DNA of 64,000 bases from Shinella lacus (GTDB lineage Bacteria > Pseudomonadota > Alphaproteobacteria > Rhizobiales > Rhizobiaceae): NCBI RefSeq assembly GCF_010994755.1, contig NZ_WHSB02000004.1, forward strand, positions 1 through 64,000, given 5' to 3'. This document shows, one piece after another, positions 9,028-17,946 of this stretch. The position numbers and the translations under genes were made by a program. Positions within the stretch are counted from its first letter, which is position 1, and the number at the start of each line of letters is the position of its first letter. The notes beneath the pieces were generated by a model. It made no database searches. It was not told the origin of the DNA and saw only the letters and a program-made list of their open reading frames with translations.

Positions 9028-9915
9028 ATGACCGACACAGTTCTCGTTACCGGCGCCTCCGGCCAGCTCGGCCGCCTCGTCCTCGACAAGCTCATCGCCT
9101 CCGGCAAGGTCGCACCGGCCGATATCATCGCCACGACGCGCGACACCGCCAAGCTGGAGGCCTATGCCGCCAAGGGCGTCACGGTCCGCGCCGCCGATTT
9201 CGACGATGAGGCCTCGCTCGACGCCGCCTTTGCCGGTGCCGGCAAGGTGCTGATCATCTCGACGGACGCGCTCGACAAGCCGGGCCGCCGCCTCGCCCAG
9301 CACAAGGCCGCCGTCGCCGCCGCAAAGAAGGCCGGCGCGAAGCACATTCTCTACACCTCCATGCCGCAGCCGGACGATTCGCTCGTCACCTTCGCGCCCG
9401 ACCATCTCGGCACCGAACAGGCGATCAAGGCGACCGGCATCCCCTACACGATCCTGCGCGACGGCTGGTATGCGGAAAACCTCTTCATGTCGCTGCCCCA
9501 CGCACTTGCAACCGGCTCCTGGTACACCGCCACCGGTGAGGGCAAGATCGCCCATATCACCCGCGACGACACCGCCGCCGCCATCACCGGCGCGGTGCTG
9601 AAGGCCGGCGACGAAAGCAAAACCTACACGCTGACCGGCCCGCAGACCCACACGGCGGAAGAGATCGCCGCCATCGTTTCCGCTGCAACCGGCAAGCCGC
9701 TCAATGTGGTGCATGTGACGGACGCCCAGCTTGCCGAGGGCCTCAAGGGCGCCGGCCTGCCGGAAGGCTTCATCCCCACCATCGTCTCCTTCGACGCCAA
9801 CACGCGCGAGGGCAAGATCGCGGTGGTGACCAGCGATGCCGAAACGCTGTCCGGCCGCCCGCTGACCGCGTTCGAGGATTTCGTCGCCGCCAGCAAGGCA
9901 GCGTTTCTCGGCTGA
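9028..9915 (+). CDS. NmrA-like NAD(P)H-binding protein, quinone oxidoreductase type
   Basis: This 295-residue atypical short-chain dehydrogenase has GASGQLG near residue 8 for NAD(P)H binding. YTSMPQPDD and GIPYTILRDGWYAEN are typical of the YtfG/QorB group, which reduces quinones. The protein is soluble and lacks the full classical YxxxK dyad, as usual for this group. It is divergent from an HxlR regulator across 152 bp, which supports a stress-inducible role. A second, more distant NmrA-type gene lies at 54.6 kb. Confidence 0.92.
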   Translation: MTDTVLVTGASGQLGRLVLDKLIASGKVAPADIIATTRDTAKLEAYAAKGVTVRAADFDDEASLDAAFAGAGKVLIISTDALDKPGRRLAQHKAAVAAAKKAGAKHILYTSMPQPDDSLVTFAPDHLGTEQAIKATGIPYTILRDGWYAENLFMSLPHALATGSWYTATGEGKIAHITRDDTAAAITGAVLKAGDESKTYTLTGPQTHTAEEIAAIVSAATGKPLNVVHVTDAQLAEGLKGAGLPEGFIPTIVSFDANTREGKIAVVTSDAETLSGRPLTAFEDFVAASKAAFLG

Positions 9916-9917
9916 TG

Positions 9918-9952
9918 TTTTTTTGGTGCGGCGCTCCTAAAGGGCGCCGCAC
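9918..9952 (-). terminator. Intrinsic terminator of pdxJ
   Basis: Read on the minus strand, GTGCGGCGC and GCGCCGCAC (9926-9934 with 9944-9952) form a 9-bp stem followed by a run of seven T. It lies just past the pdxJ stop and overlaps the 3' flank of the convergent reductase gene. Confidence 0.88.
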
Positions 9953-9959
9953 TACGCGG

Positions 9960-10712
9960 TCAGACGTCCTGGCCGCAGGCGCGGCAGAAGCGGCGCACCG
10001 ATTCCGCCATGCCATATTCCAGCGCATCGGCAGTCAGGCCGTGGCCGATCGACACCTCGGCAAGACGCGGAATGCGCGCCACCAGCATCGGCAGGTTGGC
10101 GACCGTCAGGTCGTGGCCGGCATTGACGTCGAGGCCGAGATCGAAGGCGATATCCGCCGTCTCGCCGAGCACGTCGGCAATGCGCTGGGCTTCCGCCGGA
10201 TCGTCGTAGCAGCCGCCATAGGGGCCGGTATAAAGCTCGATCCGGTCGGCGCCGACCTCTTTCGCGATCGTCAACGCCTCGCGGTCCGGCGCGCCATCGG
10301 CAAAGACCGAGACACGAAGCCCGAGCTTCTTCAGCCGGCCGACGATATTGCCGAGAAGATTGTGGCTCCTGCGAAAATCCCAGCCATGGTCCGAGGTCGC
10401 CTGCGACGGATCGTCCGGCACCAGCGTCACCTGTTCGGGGCGATGCTCCTCGACGAGGCGCATGAACCCCTCTTCCGGAAAACCTTCGATGTTGAATTCC
10501 AGCCCGGCAAATTCGCTGTCGATGAGGTTGCGGATCGGCGCGAGGTCGGAGAAGCGCACATGGCGCTGGTCCGGCCGCGGATGCACGGTAAGCCCGCTGG
10601 CGCCGGCCTGAAGGGCGATCCGGCCAAGGCTCGTGACGCTCGGCCAGGGCAGGTCCCGGCGGTTGCGCAGCATGGCGATGGCGTTGAGATTGACCGACAG
10701 TTTCGCAGGCAT
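9960..10712 (-). CDS. pdxJ: Pyridoxine 5'-phosphate synthase
   Basis: PdxJ condenses 1-deoxyxylulose 5-phosphate with 3-amino-2-oxopropyl phosphate to make pyridoxine 5'-phosphate, the last ring-forming step of de novo vitamin B6 synthesis. The 250 residues form one TIM barrel. Recognisable are [15 protein letters not shown] at the N-terminus, [12 protein letters not shown] near 40, EFNIEGFP-like residues near 75, and VNAGHDL near 195. It stands alone with its own terminator. Confidence 0.97.
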   Translation of the reverse strand: MPAKLSVNLNAIAMLRNRRDLPWPSVTSLGRIALQAGASGLTVHPRPDQRHVRFSDLAPIRNLIDSEFAGLEFNIEGFPEEGFMRLVEEHRPEQVTLVPDDPSQATSDHGWDFRRSHNLLGNIVGRLKKLGLRVSVFADGAPDREALTIAKEVGADRIELYTGPYGGCYDDPAEAQRIADVLGETADIAFDLGLDVNAGHDLTVANLPMLVARIPRLAEVSIGHGLTADALEYGMAESVRRFCRACGQDV

Positions 10713-10958
10713 GACGAAGCGGGCTCCTGTTGCAGGACACAGGTCTAGCCTGTTGTTTCCACAAGGGCAATCGCCGCAAGAGCCGCAGGAACGGGGCGCG
10801 CGCGCGATTTGGCCGGGAGGGATCGCCTCGCCCCTTGCCCATCATCAAGAATCACCGATAAACTCCCCCAGAATTTTGGGGATAGCGCGCTCCAGCGACT
10901 CGATATCGGAACGGGAAGGAAACCAGGCAGCGAAGATGGCCTCCTCTGTGGCAACACC

Positions 10959-12050
10959 ATGAGCAGGACCGACAGGCCGGCGTGCGATCTCGTGCGGCGC
11001 GCGCTCAACGCCGTCATCACCAGCGAGACCTTCGCCCGTTCCGAGCGGCTGCGCTCGTTCCTCTCCTACATCGTCGAGAACGAACTGTCCGGCAAGGCGG
11101 CCCAATTGAAGGGCTACAGCATCGGCATCGACGTCTTCGCCCGTCCATCGGGTTTCGACGCCGGCAACGATCCGCTGGTACGCGTCCAGGCCGGCAAGCT
11201 CAGAAAGCTTCTCGAACACTATTACGAGACGGAAGGTGCAGCGGATCACCTGCGCATTCGCGTGCCGCTCGGCAGCTACGTTCCCGAATACAGCATCCTC
11301 AAGTATCGCCCGGAACCGGCTCCGGCCGTAGCGGCCATCGCGCGTCCGCTGGTGCGGCAGAAGCCCGCTCCACGCCGCTCCTGGCTGCCGGCGCCGATCT
11401 CCTCGCCGATCGCCCTGTTCTCGCTGTTGCCGCTGTTCTTCCTGGCGCCCTCCGTCTACCCGGAGGCGACCAATGCGGCGATCGCCAAGGCGCAGCTCGT
11501 GCTCTCGGTGCAGAACCGGCTTGCCGGCCGCGCCCAGGCCCTGCCGAGCCTGCACATCGTGCAATGCTGGCCGTCGGGCGGCGAATGCAATGCGCTCGCC
11601 CGCGCCATTGCTGGCTCCGCCGGCTATCACCGGACCGTGCACCTCGTCGACAAGCGCGAGGCGGCCGACACGCATCCGCTCTCCTATTCGATCCGCATCG
11701 AGAATCGGTCGGACGGCCATGGCATCTATGCGCGCCTGATCCACGAACAATCCGGCGACACGGTCTATGCGCGGCATTTCTCCCCCGAGCAGCTGCGCAG
11801 CAAGGCGGGCATTGCCTACGAGGCGGTCAATTTCGCCGCCCGCACCCTGTCGGCGACCGGGCCGCTCTATCGCCACGCCATGCGCACGGGCACGGCAAGC
11901 GGCACGATGGAATGTCTTGCGCATAGCGAACAGGGTCCGCCGCGCGGCACGCCCCCGCTCGGCCGGCCGTCCGCCTGCACGCTGCAGCCCTCCGCGGCCC
12001 TTGCCGAAGCGCCGATTCCGGACGGAACGAGCTTCAGCCTGACCCGGTAG
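10959..12050 (+). CDS. Membrane-anchored protein with CyaA/TolB-associated N-terminal domain
   Basis: The 363-residue product begins with a domain often found at the N-terminus of bacterial adenylate cyclase- or TolB/TPR-type proteins. Its marks are FARSERLRSFLSYIVENEL, DVFARPSGFDAGNDPLVRVQ, KLRKLLEHYYETEG and VPLGSYVPEY (about residues 20-105). After a Pro/Arg linker comes one hydrophobic segment (ISSPIALFSLLPLFFLAPSVY, about 148-168), then a roughly 190-residue C-terminal part with two cysteines (VQCWPSGGECNAL). No cyclase, TPR or kinase domain follows. The ATG at 10959 is chosen because homologous sequence starts here; the ribosome site is weak. A CadC-like membrane regulator is one possibility. 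Confidence 0.6.
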   Translation: MSRTDRPACDLVRRALNAVITSETFARSERLRSFLSYIVENELSGKAAQLKGYSIGIDVFARPSGFDAGNDPLVRVQAGKLRKLLEHYYETEGAADHLRIRVPLGSYVPEYSILKYRPEPAPAVAAIARPLVRQKPAPRRSWLPAPISSPIALFSLLPLFFLAPSVYPEATNAAIAKAQLVLSVQNRLAGRAQALPSLHIVQCWPSGGECNALARAIAGSAGYHRTVHLVDKREAADTHPLSYSIRIENRSDGHGIYARLIHEQSGDTVYARHFSPEQLRSKAGIAYEAVNFAARTLSATGPLYRHAMRTGTASGTMECLAHSEQGPPRGTPPLGRPSACTLQPSAALAEAPIPDGTSFSLTR

Positions 12051-12380
12051 CACTCGCCTTTTCCTTGCAGCCCACGCGCCCGCGCCACCAGAAAATACAT
12101 CCCTAGATATAACGATAGGCACGCCCAAGCCTTGGGTTTATTTTACGATGCTGGGCGGATTGGTAATGTGTGCCGCTCGGGTTCATGATCCTGCACAATC
12201 GCGTCGCGAAACGGATCGGGAACCTTTGCGCGATCGTATACAGTTCCATCGGCCTGCACAGCCGGGGGAATGGTGGGCATTGTCCGCCGGCATTAGATCC
12301 AGACTTCACGGGGAAGAGGATTTTTGCCGGCGACCGGGGGTTAAGCACATGACCAGATTTCTTATTTGCGGGCCGCTTTC
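12051..12380. other. Intergenic region with a weak terminator-like hairpin
   Basis: This 330-bp gap contains a short hairpin (CCCAA/TTGGG at 12124-12136) followed by TTTATTTTA, a possible weak terminator for the membrane-anchored protein gene. The rest is presumably the promoter and leader of the MerR-LuxR regulator. No coding frame with a convincing ribosome site and no RNA gene was found. Confidence 0.45.
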
Positions 12381-13061
12381 ATGATGACCAATGAGTCGAA
12401 GAAGGCCGACAGCCGGACGGGCGCGCGCAAATCCATTCGTTTCCTGCCCGTCGCACCCTTGCCGGAAAACCTGCCGGAAGGGCGCCTTGCCATCGCCGAC
12501 ATGGCGAATGCCTTCGGCGTGACCCATCGCACGCTGCATTTCTACGAGGAAAAGGGCTTGCTGACGGCGGCCCGCGTCGGCCCCATGCGGGTCTACGGCC
12601 CCGAGGAAATCCAGCAGATGGCGGTGGTCAATACCTGCCGCGAGACGGGCATGCCTGTCGCCGTGATCCAGGAACTGCTGGAGCACCTCTCGGCGGCCGA
12701 AAGCCAGGAAGAGGCCGACGGAGTCTTCCGCAACGCCATGACCGCCCGCAAGCGCGAACTCGCCGCGCAGCAATCGACGATCCGCCGGCAGATGCAGCAG
12801 ATCAACGAGCTGCTCGATTTCAGTGCCGCCCATGAAAGCGAGACCAATGACAACACGCCCAGCGCCAGCCTCGCGGCGGCGGAGCTGCGTTGCCTCACCC
12901 TGATGGCGGAAGGTTACCCGACGAGCCGCATCGCCCGCGCACTCGAAATCGAGCCCGGCGAAGTGCAGGTGATGGAAAAGAACATCATCGCCAAGTTCAA
13001 CAGCAACAACCGTTTCCAGGCCGTCGCCAAGGCGGTCATGCTCGGGATCGTCGGCCACTGA
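12381..13061 (+). CDS. MerR-type regulator fused to a LuxR-type helix-turn-helix
   Basis: The 226-residue protein has an N-terminal MerR winged helix (LAIADMANAFGVTHRTLHFYEEKGLL, residues about 35-60, with the RVYGPEEI wing) and a coiled-coil dimerisation helix. At the C-terminus it carries a LuxR/GerE-like segment (LRCLTLMAEGYPTSRIARALEI, VMEKNIIAKF, NRFQAVAKAVMLGI, about residues 168-225). No effector cysteines for metal sensing are visible. Two DNA-binding modules in one small protein is unusual. The ATG at 12381 is followed by a second ATG one codon later. Target genes are unknown. Confidence 0.8.
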   Translation: MMTNESKKADSRTGARKSIRFLPVAPLPENLPEGRLAIADMANAFGVTHRTLHFYEEKGLLTAARVGPMRVYGPEEIQQMAVVNTCRETGMPVAVIQELLEHLSAAESQEEADGVFRNAMTARKRELAAQQSTIRRQMQQINELLDFSAAHESETNDNTPSASLAAAELRCLTLMAEGYPTSRIARALEIEPGEVQVMEKNIIAKFNSNNRFQAVAKAVMLGIVGH

Positions 13062-13139
13062 GGCCGACGCATAGGCCGGACATGACGACCGGCCCTTCTA
13101 TCCGCTCCCTGATGGGCGGTCCGTCGTGCGGGGTCCTGG

Positions 13140-14267
13140 CTACCGGACGATGGTAAGCGTTTCCGCGGCGCGCGTGATGGCGGTGTAGAGCCAGCGTTCG
13201 CGCGTGTCGCGGAATGCGTAACTTTCATCGAACAGCACGACATTGTTCCACTGCGAACCCTGCGCTTTGTGCACGGTCAGCGCATAGCCGAAATCGAAGT
13301 CGTCGTAGCGCTTGCGCGTCGTCCAGGGAATTTCCTCGGTGACATTCTCGAAGGCGGCCTTCAGGAGCTTGATCTTGGCCGCGCCGCGATCCATGTCGTC
13401 GTCTTCCGGCCGGATCATCAGGTTGATGCCGGGCTTCACAGTCTCCTTGGACGAACTCATCACCTGCCAGAGCGAACCGTTGAGCAGGCCCTTGGCAGGA
13501 TCGTTGCGCAGGCACACCAGCTTGTCGCCGGATTGCGGGTATTCGGTCGTAAACCCCTTGAGTTCCCGGAGCCGCTGGTTGTAGCGGCGCCGCGTCTTGT
13601 TGGTGCCGACAAGCACCTGGTCGGCATCGAGAACCAGCGACTGGTCGACCTCGTTGCGCCCGATGACGCGCGCTGCGCCATAATCGCCGTAAGCGATATC
13701 GCCGCCCTCACGGATCTGCATGGCGAGATGAAGGATCGGGTTATCTCGCGCCTGCCGATGAATATCCGTCAGCAGGTAGTCCGGCTCCTGGTTGGTAAAG
13801 TAGCCGCCGCCGGAGACCGGTGGAAGCTGGCCGGGATCGCCGAGCACGAGGATCGGCGTGCCGAAGCTCATCAGGTCCTTGCCGAGCGCCTCGTCGACCA
13901 TCGAGCATTCGTCCACGACGACGAGCGCGGCCTTGCTGACGGGGCTCTGGCGGTTGATCGTGAACATCGGCGAGATCGAGGTTTTGCCCGTCTCCTCGTC
14001 CGACACCTCTTCCTCGCCGCGCGAACGATAGATCAGCGAATGGATCGTGCGGGCATTGGTGGCGCCCTTCGAGCGCAGCACCTGGGCCGCCTTGCCGGTG
14101 AAGGCGGCGAACAGCACCTCGCCATCGACATTTTCGGCAAAGTGGCGCGCCAGGGTCGTCTTGCCCGTGCCGGCATAACCGAACAGCCGGAACAGCGGCG
14201 CGCGCCCTTCCTTCAGCCATCGTGCGACGGCCTTCAGCGCTTCATCCTGTTGGGGTGCAAATTCCAT
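13140..14267 (-). CDS. RecD-like superfamily 1B DNA helicase
   Basis: The 375-residue ATPase has Walker A GYAGTGKTTLA near residue 35, Walker B ALVVVDECSMVDE near 125 and GDPGQLPPV (motif III) near 150. The C-terminal motif VI region YALTVHKAQGSQW and YTAITRAAETLTIV completes the RecD/TraA-like set. It is much shorter than RecD2 and lacks its long N-terminal domain, matching the stand-alone AAA-helicases common in alphaproteobacteria. Role in repair or replication is inferred. Start MEFAPQQDEAL at 14267 matches the usual family opening. Confidence 0.92.
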   Translation of the reverse strand: MEFAPQQDEALKAVARWLKEGRAPLFRLFGYAGTGKTTLARHFAENVDGEVLFAAFTGKAAQVLRSKGATNARTIHSLIYRSRGEEEVSDEETGKTSISPMFTINRQSPVSKAALVVVDECSMVDEALGKDLMSFGTPILVLGDPGQLPPVSGGGYFTNQEPDYLLTDIHRQARDNPILHLAMQIREGGDIAYGDYGAARVIGRNEVDQSLVLDADQVLVGTNKTRRRYNQRLRELKGFTTEYPQSGDKLVCLRNDPAKGLLNGSLWQVMSSSKETVKPGINLMIRPEDDDMDRGAAKIKLLKAAFENVTEEIPWTTRKRYDDFDFGYALTVHKAQGSQWNNVVLFDESYAFRDTRERWLYTAITRAAETLTIVR

Positions 14268-14416
14268 GCCCGGACTTGGCAGGATTCGCGCCTGCGAAGC
14301 AAGGGGCGGGACGCCGAGTTCACAAGAGTGCCGAAGGAATCGCCTACCCCCTGATTTGACCCTGTTCGCCGCGCGCGCTTGCCTGTATTGAGACGCTAAC
14401 CTTCCGGAGCGATGAT

Positions 14417-15505
14417 TTGCCCGCCTCCCGAAATCCGAATGACGACACGAGCGCACCGAGCGGCGCCGGCCGGTTGCCGGCCTGGCTGCAGTGGGGCCTT
14501 GTCGGCTGCCTGTCGCTCTTCACCACAGTGCCACTGGAGATCGCCGGCTTTCCCGCCGCCCTCCTGATGGGGCCGATGCTCGCCGGCATATTCGTGGCGC
14601 TTGCCGGCGGCACGATCCGCCTGCCGCGCATCTTCTTCTTTTTCGTGCAGGTCGTGCTGGCGCTGATGATCGCCACCATGGTGTCGCAGGATTTCGTCGG
14701 CACGTTCACGGAAAACTGGCTGCTGATGATGTTCGTCGTGCTCTCCGTCATCGGCATGAGCACGTTCTCCGGCTGGATGATCGCCCGCACCGGCCTCCTG
14801 CCGGGCACCACGGCGATCTGGGGATCGTCCCCCGGCGCCGCCTCCACCATGCTGATGATGGCGGAGGCCTATGGCGCGGATGCGCGGCTCGTCGCCTTCA
14901 TGCAATATCTGCGCGTCGTCTTCGTCGCGAGCGTCGCGACGCTCGTCGCCCATTTCGGCGGCCATGACGGCGCGGTGATACCGCCGCATGCCTGGTTCGA
15001 GCCGGTGCCGATGCTGCCGCTGGCCGCCATGCTGGTGATCGGCGTCACCGCCGGCCTCGTCGGGCAGAAGCTGCGCATCCCGGCCGGCGCCTTCCTGCTG
15101 CCCTTCGCGCTCGCCGCGGTGCTGAACTCCTCCGGCACGGTGACGATAGAGCTGCCGCAATGGCTGCTGGTCATCGCCTTCACCTTGCTCGGCTGGAACA
15201 TCGGCCTCGGCTTCACCCGCGCCATCCTTATGCATGCGCGCCGCGCGCTTCTACCGACCGTCGTCTCGATCCTCGCACTGATCAGCTTTTCCGGCCTGCT
15301 CGCCGGCCTGCTGATCCTCGTACTCGGCGTCGATCCGCTCACCGCCTATCTCTCGACCAGCCCCGGCGGGCTCGACTCGATTGCCGTCATCGCGGCATCG
15401 AGCAATGTCGACATCGCCTTCGTCATGACGCTGCAGACGGCGCGGCTGGTTCTCGTCACGCTGATCGGGCCATGGCTCGCCCGCTTCGTCGCCGACCGGT
15501 CTTAA
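14417..15505 (+). CDS. AbrB-family (PF05145-type) integral membrane protein
   Basis: The 362-residue protein is almost entirely hydrophobic, with about ten helices in two related halves. The conserved GFPAALLMGPMLAGI and LPGTTAIWGSSPGAASTMLMMAEAYGAD signatures, and the second-half STSPGGLDSIAVIAASSNVDI, identify this family. It is often mislabelled ammonia monooxygenase. The true substrate is unknown; a transport function is likely. The start appears to be TTG at 14417 with GGAG upstream, since the nearby ATG at 14412 is out of frame. It converges with the nitrile hydratase operon. Confidence 0.88.
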   Translation: MPASRNPNDDTSAPSGAGRLPAWLQWGLVGCLSLFTTVPLEIAGFPAALLMGPMLAGIFVALAGGTIRLPRIFFFFVQVVLALMIATMVSQDFVGTFTENWLLMMFVVLSVIGMSTFSGWMIARTGLLPGTTAIWGSSPGAASTMLMMAEAYGADARLVAFMQYLRVVFVASVATLVAHFGGHDGAVIPPHAWFEPVPMLPLAAMLVIGVTAGLVGQKLRIPAGAFLLPFALAAVLNSSGTVTIELPQWLLVIAFTLLGWNIGLGFTRAILMHARRALLPTVVSILALISFSGLLAGLLILVLGVDPLTAYLSTSPGGLDSIAVIAASSNVDIAFVMTLQTARLVLVTLIGPWLARFVADRS

Positions 15506-15861
15506 TCCGGCGCATTCTCCAGCAGGATCGGCTTGCCATGCGGCGTCGCCTCGGCGGCACGCTCCCAGCGGTGGGACAGCGCATCCTGCTCGGCCTCGCT
15601 CGCGACGCCGCGCTCCGAAACGAGCGACGAAAGGGCGGCGACCCAGCAATCGAAATAGTCGCGGCCATCGTCGGCGCGACCGGGACGATGCACCTCGCGC
15701 GACAGCGCCGACGCCCATTCCGCCCAGGTGAACATGCCCTGCTCGTGCAGGCGCACCGTCATGGCGAAGGCCTGCGCCTGCCAGGGCTCGGCAAAAACCG
15801 GATCGCCCTCGGCGGATTTCGGCAGGCCGGGAGAATCGGCCGGCGTCTCACACCGGCTCAA
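15502..15861 (-). CDS. Nitrile hydratase accessory (activator) protein
   Basis: This 119-residue protein is the third gene of the nitrile hydratase operon. It shows the family core DPVFAEPWQAQAFAMTVRLHEQGMFTW, here followed by AEWASALSREV and YFDCWVAALSSLV. Accessory proteins of this kind help load cobalt into the alpha subunit. It overlaps the end of the beta-subunit gene by 14 bp. The start is probably TTG at 15861, preceded by GGGAGA, giving [11 protein letters not shown] as the N-terminus. Its stop overlaps the convergent AbrB-family gene by 4 bp. Confidence 0.88.
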   Translation of the reverse strand: MSRCETPADSPGLPKSAEGDPVFAEPWQAQAFAMTVRLHEQGMFTWAEWASALSREVHRPGRADDGRDYFDCWVAALSSLVSERGVASEAEQDALSHRWERAAEATPHGKPILLENAPD

Positions 15862-16507
15862 GATAGCTCTCCCAGGCATCGATCGAGACGGTAAGGCCGG
15901 GTGCCGCGCCCTCGCCCCAGATCTCCCCGCCGTCGAAGACGACGGTATAGACCCATTGCGGATTTTCGCCCCGGCCATGTGCATTGTCGTCGGGGAAGAC
16001 GAAGGAGCCCTGCACCGTCTCGACCACGCCGACCTTATCGCGCGCATAACGCGGCAGGCGGGTATGCGTCGTCGGATTGAAGTTGCGCGTACGCACCCGC
16101 TCGCCGGCGGCAAAGCGCGGCGCGGTGTCGAGCGGACGGTCGCACGGCCCGCCCTTCGCCAGGACGGCGGCCACCATGTCGGCCTTCAGCACGCGCTTTG
16201 GTGCCGCACCCTTTTCCAGCATCCTGCCCTCGGCGAGTTCCGCCGCGCTGACGAAACCGTGCCGCTGAAGCAGCACCTCCAGCGCGCGGATCCAGATCTC
16301 GTAATAGCTCGCGGCGAGATAGGTGGCGGGTGGGATGTTTTCGCGCGCATGGCGGCTTTCATCGAGCGTCCAGGCGCCGAAAGCGCCGCAGGAGATCGTC
16401 ACGCCCAGCGCCTGCCGCTCCCATTCGGCGTGGAAATACGGCTCGTTGGGCTCGGGCGCGACCGGCCCCATGCCATGCTGGCCGCCAAGGTCGTGCGGCC
16501 CGTTCAT
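15848..16507 (-). CDS. nthB: Nitrile hydratase beta subunit
   Basis: The 219-residue beta subunit pairs with the alpha subunit to hydrate nitriles to amides. It starts [16 protein letters not shown], the invariant opening, and carries two arginine-containing motifs at the subunit interface (around [12 protein letters not shown] and [14 protein letters not shown]). The C-terminal SH3-like barrel ends [19 protein letters not shown]. The ATG overlaps the alpha-subunit stop (ATGA), implying translational coupling. Confidence 0.96.
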   Translation of the reverse strand: MNGPHDLGGQHGMGPVAPEPNEPYFHAEWERQALGVTISCGAFGAWTLDESRHARENIPPATYLAASYYEIWIRALEVLLQRHGFVSAAELAEGRMLEKGAAPKRVLKADMVAAVLAKGGPCDRPLDTAPRFAAGERVRTRNFNPTTHTRLPRYARDKVGVVETVQGSFVFPDDNAHGRGENPQWVYTVVFDGGEIWGEGAAPGLTVSIDAWESYLEPV

Positions 16508-17130
16508 GGCCGTGCCTCCGGCGCGAGCGCCAGCCCGGTGCCGATCATGGCGTCGCGCGTCACGAGATCAGCAAGCGCTGCCTGGTCGAGCCCTTCCGTG
16601 CCCGCGGGCCGCTCGGGAATGACGAGGTAGCGCAATTCCGCGGTCGAATCCCAGACGCGGATTTTCTTGTCCGGCGAAAGCGTTACGCCGAACTCTTCCA
16701 GCACGCCGCGCGGATCGATGACGGCGCGCGACCGATAGGCCGGCGCCTTGTACCAGACGGGCGGCAGGCCGAGCACGGACCAGGGATAACAGGAGCAGAG
16801 CGTGCAGACGACGAGGTTGTGCGTCTGCGCATCGTTGAACACCGCCCGCATATGTTCGCCCTGCCGGCCGGTATAGCTGAGGCTGGCGATCGCCTCCGTC
16901 GCGTCCCGCCGCAGCCAGTCGGCAAAATCCGGTTCCGCCCAGGCCTTGGCGACGACGCGCGCGCCGTTGCGCGGGCCGATCTTCGTCTCGTAGGTCTCGA
17001 CGATGGCGTCGATCGCCTGCGGGTCGATCAGCCCCTTCTGCGTCAGGATGGTTTCGAGCGCGCGCACCCGCGCTTCCATCGGCGAAAAATGGTTGTCTTG
17101 GTGATGGTGGTCGTCATGGTCATGAGACAA
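16504..17130 (-). CDS. nthA: Nitrile hydratase alpha subunit, cobalt type
   Basis: The metal-binding claw VCTLCSC sits at residues 108-114 (ligand cysteines about C109, C112 and C114). The Thr after the first Cys is the hallmark of the Co3+ form; Fe3+ enzymes have Ser. The 208 residues match the family. The N-terminus is unusually rich in His and Asp ([12 protein letters not shown]) and might assist metal capture. Order alpha-beta-activator is the standard cobalt NHase operon. The resulting amide would need an amidase; one is encoded far away at 52.6 kb, but no link is shown. Confidence 0.97.
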   Translation of the reverse strand: MSHDHDDHHHQDNHFSPMEARVRALETILTQKGLIDPQAIDAIVETYETKIGPRNGARVVAKAWAEPDFADWLRRDATEAIASLSYTGRQGEHMRAVFNDAQTHNLVVCTLCSCYPWSVLGLPPVWYKAPAYRSRAVIDPRGVLEEFGVTLSPDKKIRVWDSTAELRYLVIPERPAGTEGLDQAALADLVTRDAMIGTGLALAPEARP

Positions 17131-17164
17131 GGCGGTCCCTCCGGCTTGGCTTGTCCTTCATACG

Positions 17165-17231
17165 CTAGACCCTTTTGTGCTCGTTTGTCTTTCGGGAAAA
17201 CCGGTTTCCACTTTTCCCTGACAAACTCTAG
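17165..17231. repeat. Rhizobial intergenic repeat, copy A (GAAAACCGGTTTCC core)
   Basis: This 67-bp element has the core GGGAAAACCGGTTTCCAC and ends TGACAAACTCTAG. A closely similar copy in the same orientation lies at 63100-63167. Elements with this GAAAACCGGTTTCC dyad are a familiar repeat class in Rhizobiaceae. Here it fills the gap between nitrile hydratase and the LysE gene, and its terminal CTAG includes the LysE stop codon. Confidence 0.85.
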
Positions 17232-17821
17232 CGCAGCATCGGCCAGAGGCTGGCGACGAGCAGCAGCGCCATGGTGATGTTGAACCACTTGAGCCGCACG
17301 GGATCCGACAGCCACTGGCGTAGCGCCGAGCCGAAGCCGGCCCAGGTGGAAACGCTCGGGAAATTGACCAGCGCGAAGGCGACGCCGACGATGAGCACGC
17401 TCAGCGTATAGTTCGCCGCGTTGGTATAGGTCGCCATGGCGGAGACGGCCATCACCCAGGCCTTGGGGTTCACCCATTGGAAAGCGGCGGCCTGGAGAAA
17501 GCTCATCGGCCTTGCCCCCGCCTTGCCTTCCGAGAGCGTGCGCGACATGGCGATCTTCCAGGCGATCCACAACAGATAGGCGCCGCCCGCGAATTTCAGC
17601 ACCGTATAGACCAGCGGTACGGCCTCCAACAACGCACCGAGCCCGAAGCCGACGGCGAGCAACAACACGAGGAAACCGACGCCAATGCCGCACATATGCG
17701 GGATCGTGCGCACGAAACCGAAGTTCACGCCCGAGGCGAAGAGCATCATGTTGTTCGGGCCGGGGGTGATGGACGTGGTGAAGGCGAAGACCAGCAGCGC
17801 CAGAAAGATTTCGATCTGCAT
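17228..17821 (-). CDS. LysE/RhtB-family amino-acid exporter
   Basis: The 197-residue inner-membrane protein has about six helices and the family signature ITPGPNNMMLFASG near residue 18. It also has GAYLLWIAWK near 75 and FLQAAAFQWVNPKAWVMA near 115. Members export amino acids or homoserine-type compounds; the cargo here is unknown. ATG 17821 is preferred over upstream codons because the membrane signature begins there (MQIEIFLALL). The gene is divergent from the aldo/keto reductase gene. Confidence 0.9.
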   Translation of the reverse strand: MQIEIFLALLVFAFTTSITPGPNNMMLFASGVNFGFVRTIPHMCGIGVGFLVLLLAVGFGLGALLEAVPLVYTVLKFAGGAYLLWIAWKIAMSRTLSEGKAGARPMSFLQAAAFQWVNPKAWVMAVSAMATYTNAANYTLSVLIVGVAFALVNFPSVSTWAGFGSALRQWLSDPVRLKWFNITMALLLVASLWPMLR

Positions 17822-17897
17822 GCAGGTTCTCGCATATTCCAGTTGTTTTTTGCGATTGATAGTCCATCTCTTTGCGACGACCAGCCAATTCTTGTCA

Positions 17898-17924
17898 TGC
17901 ATACAATTCGTATCGCTGATGCAT
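17898..17924. promoter_or_regulatory. Nested dyads between lysE-like and aldo/keto reductase genes
   Basis: ATAC-AATTC-GTAT (17901-17913) forms a short inverted repeat, flanked by TGCAT and ATGCA. It lies in the divergent promoter region and may bind a regulator of either gene. The regulator is not identified. Confidence 0.3.
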
Positions 17925-17946
17925 GGCGCCTGAACGGAGTAGAAAC

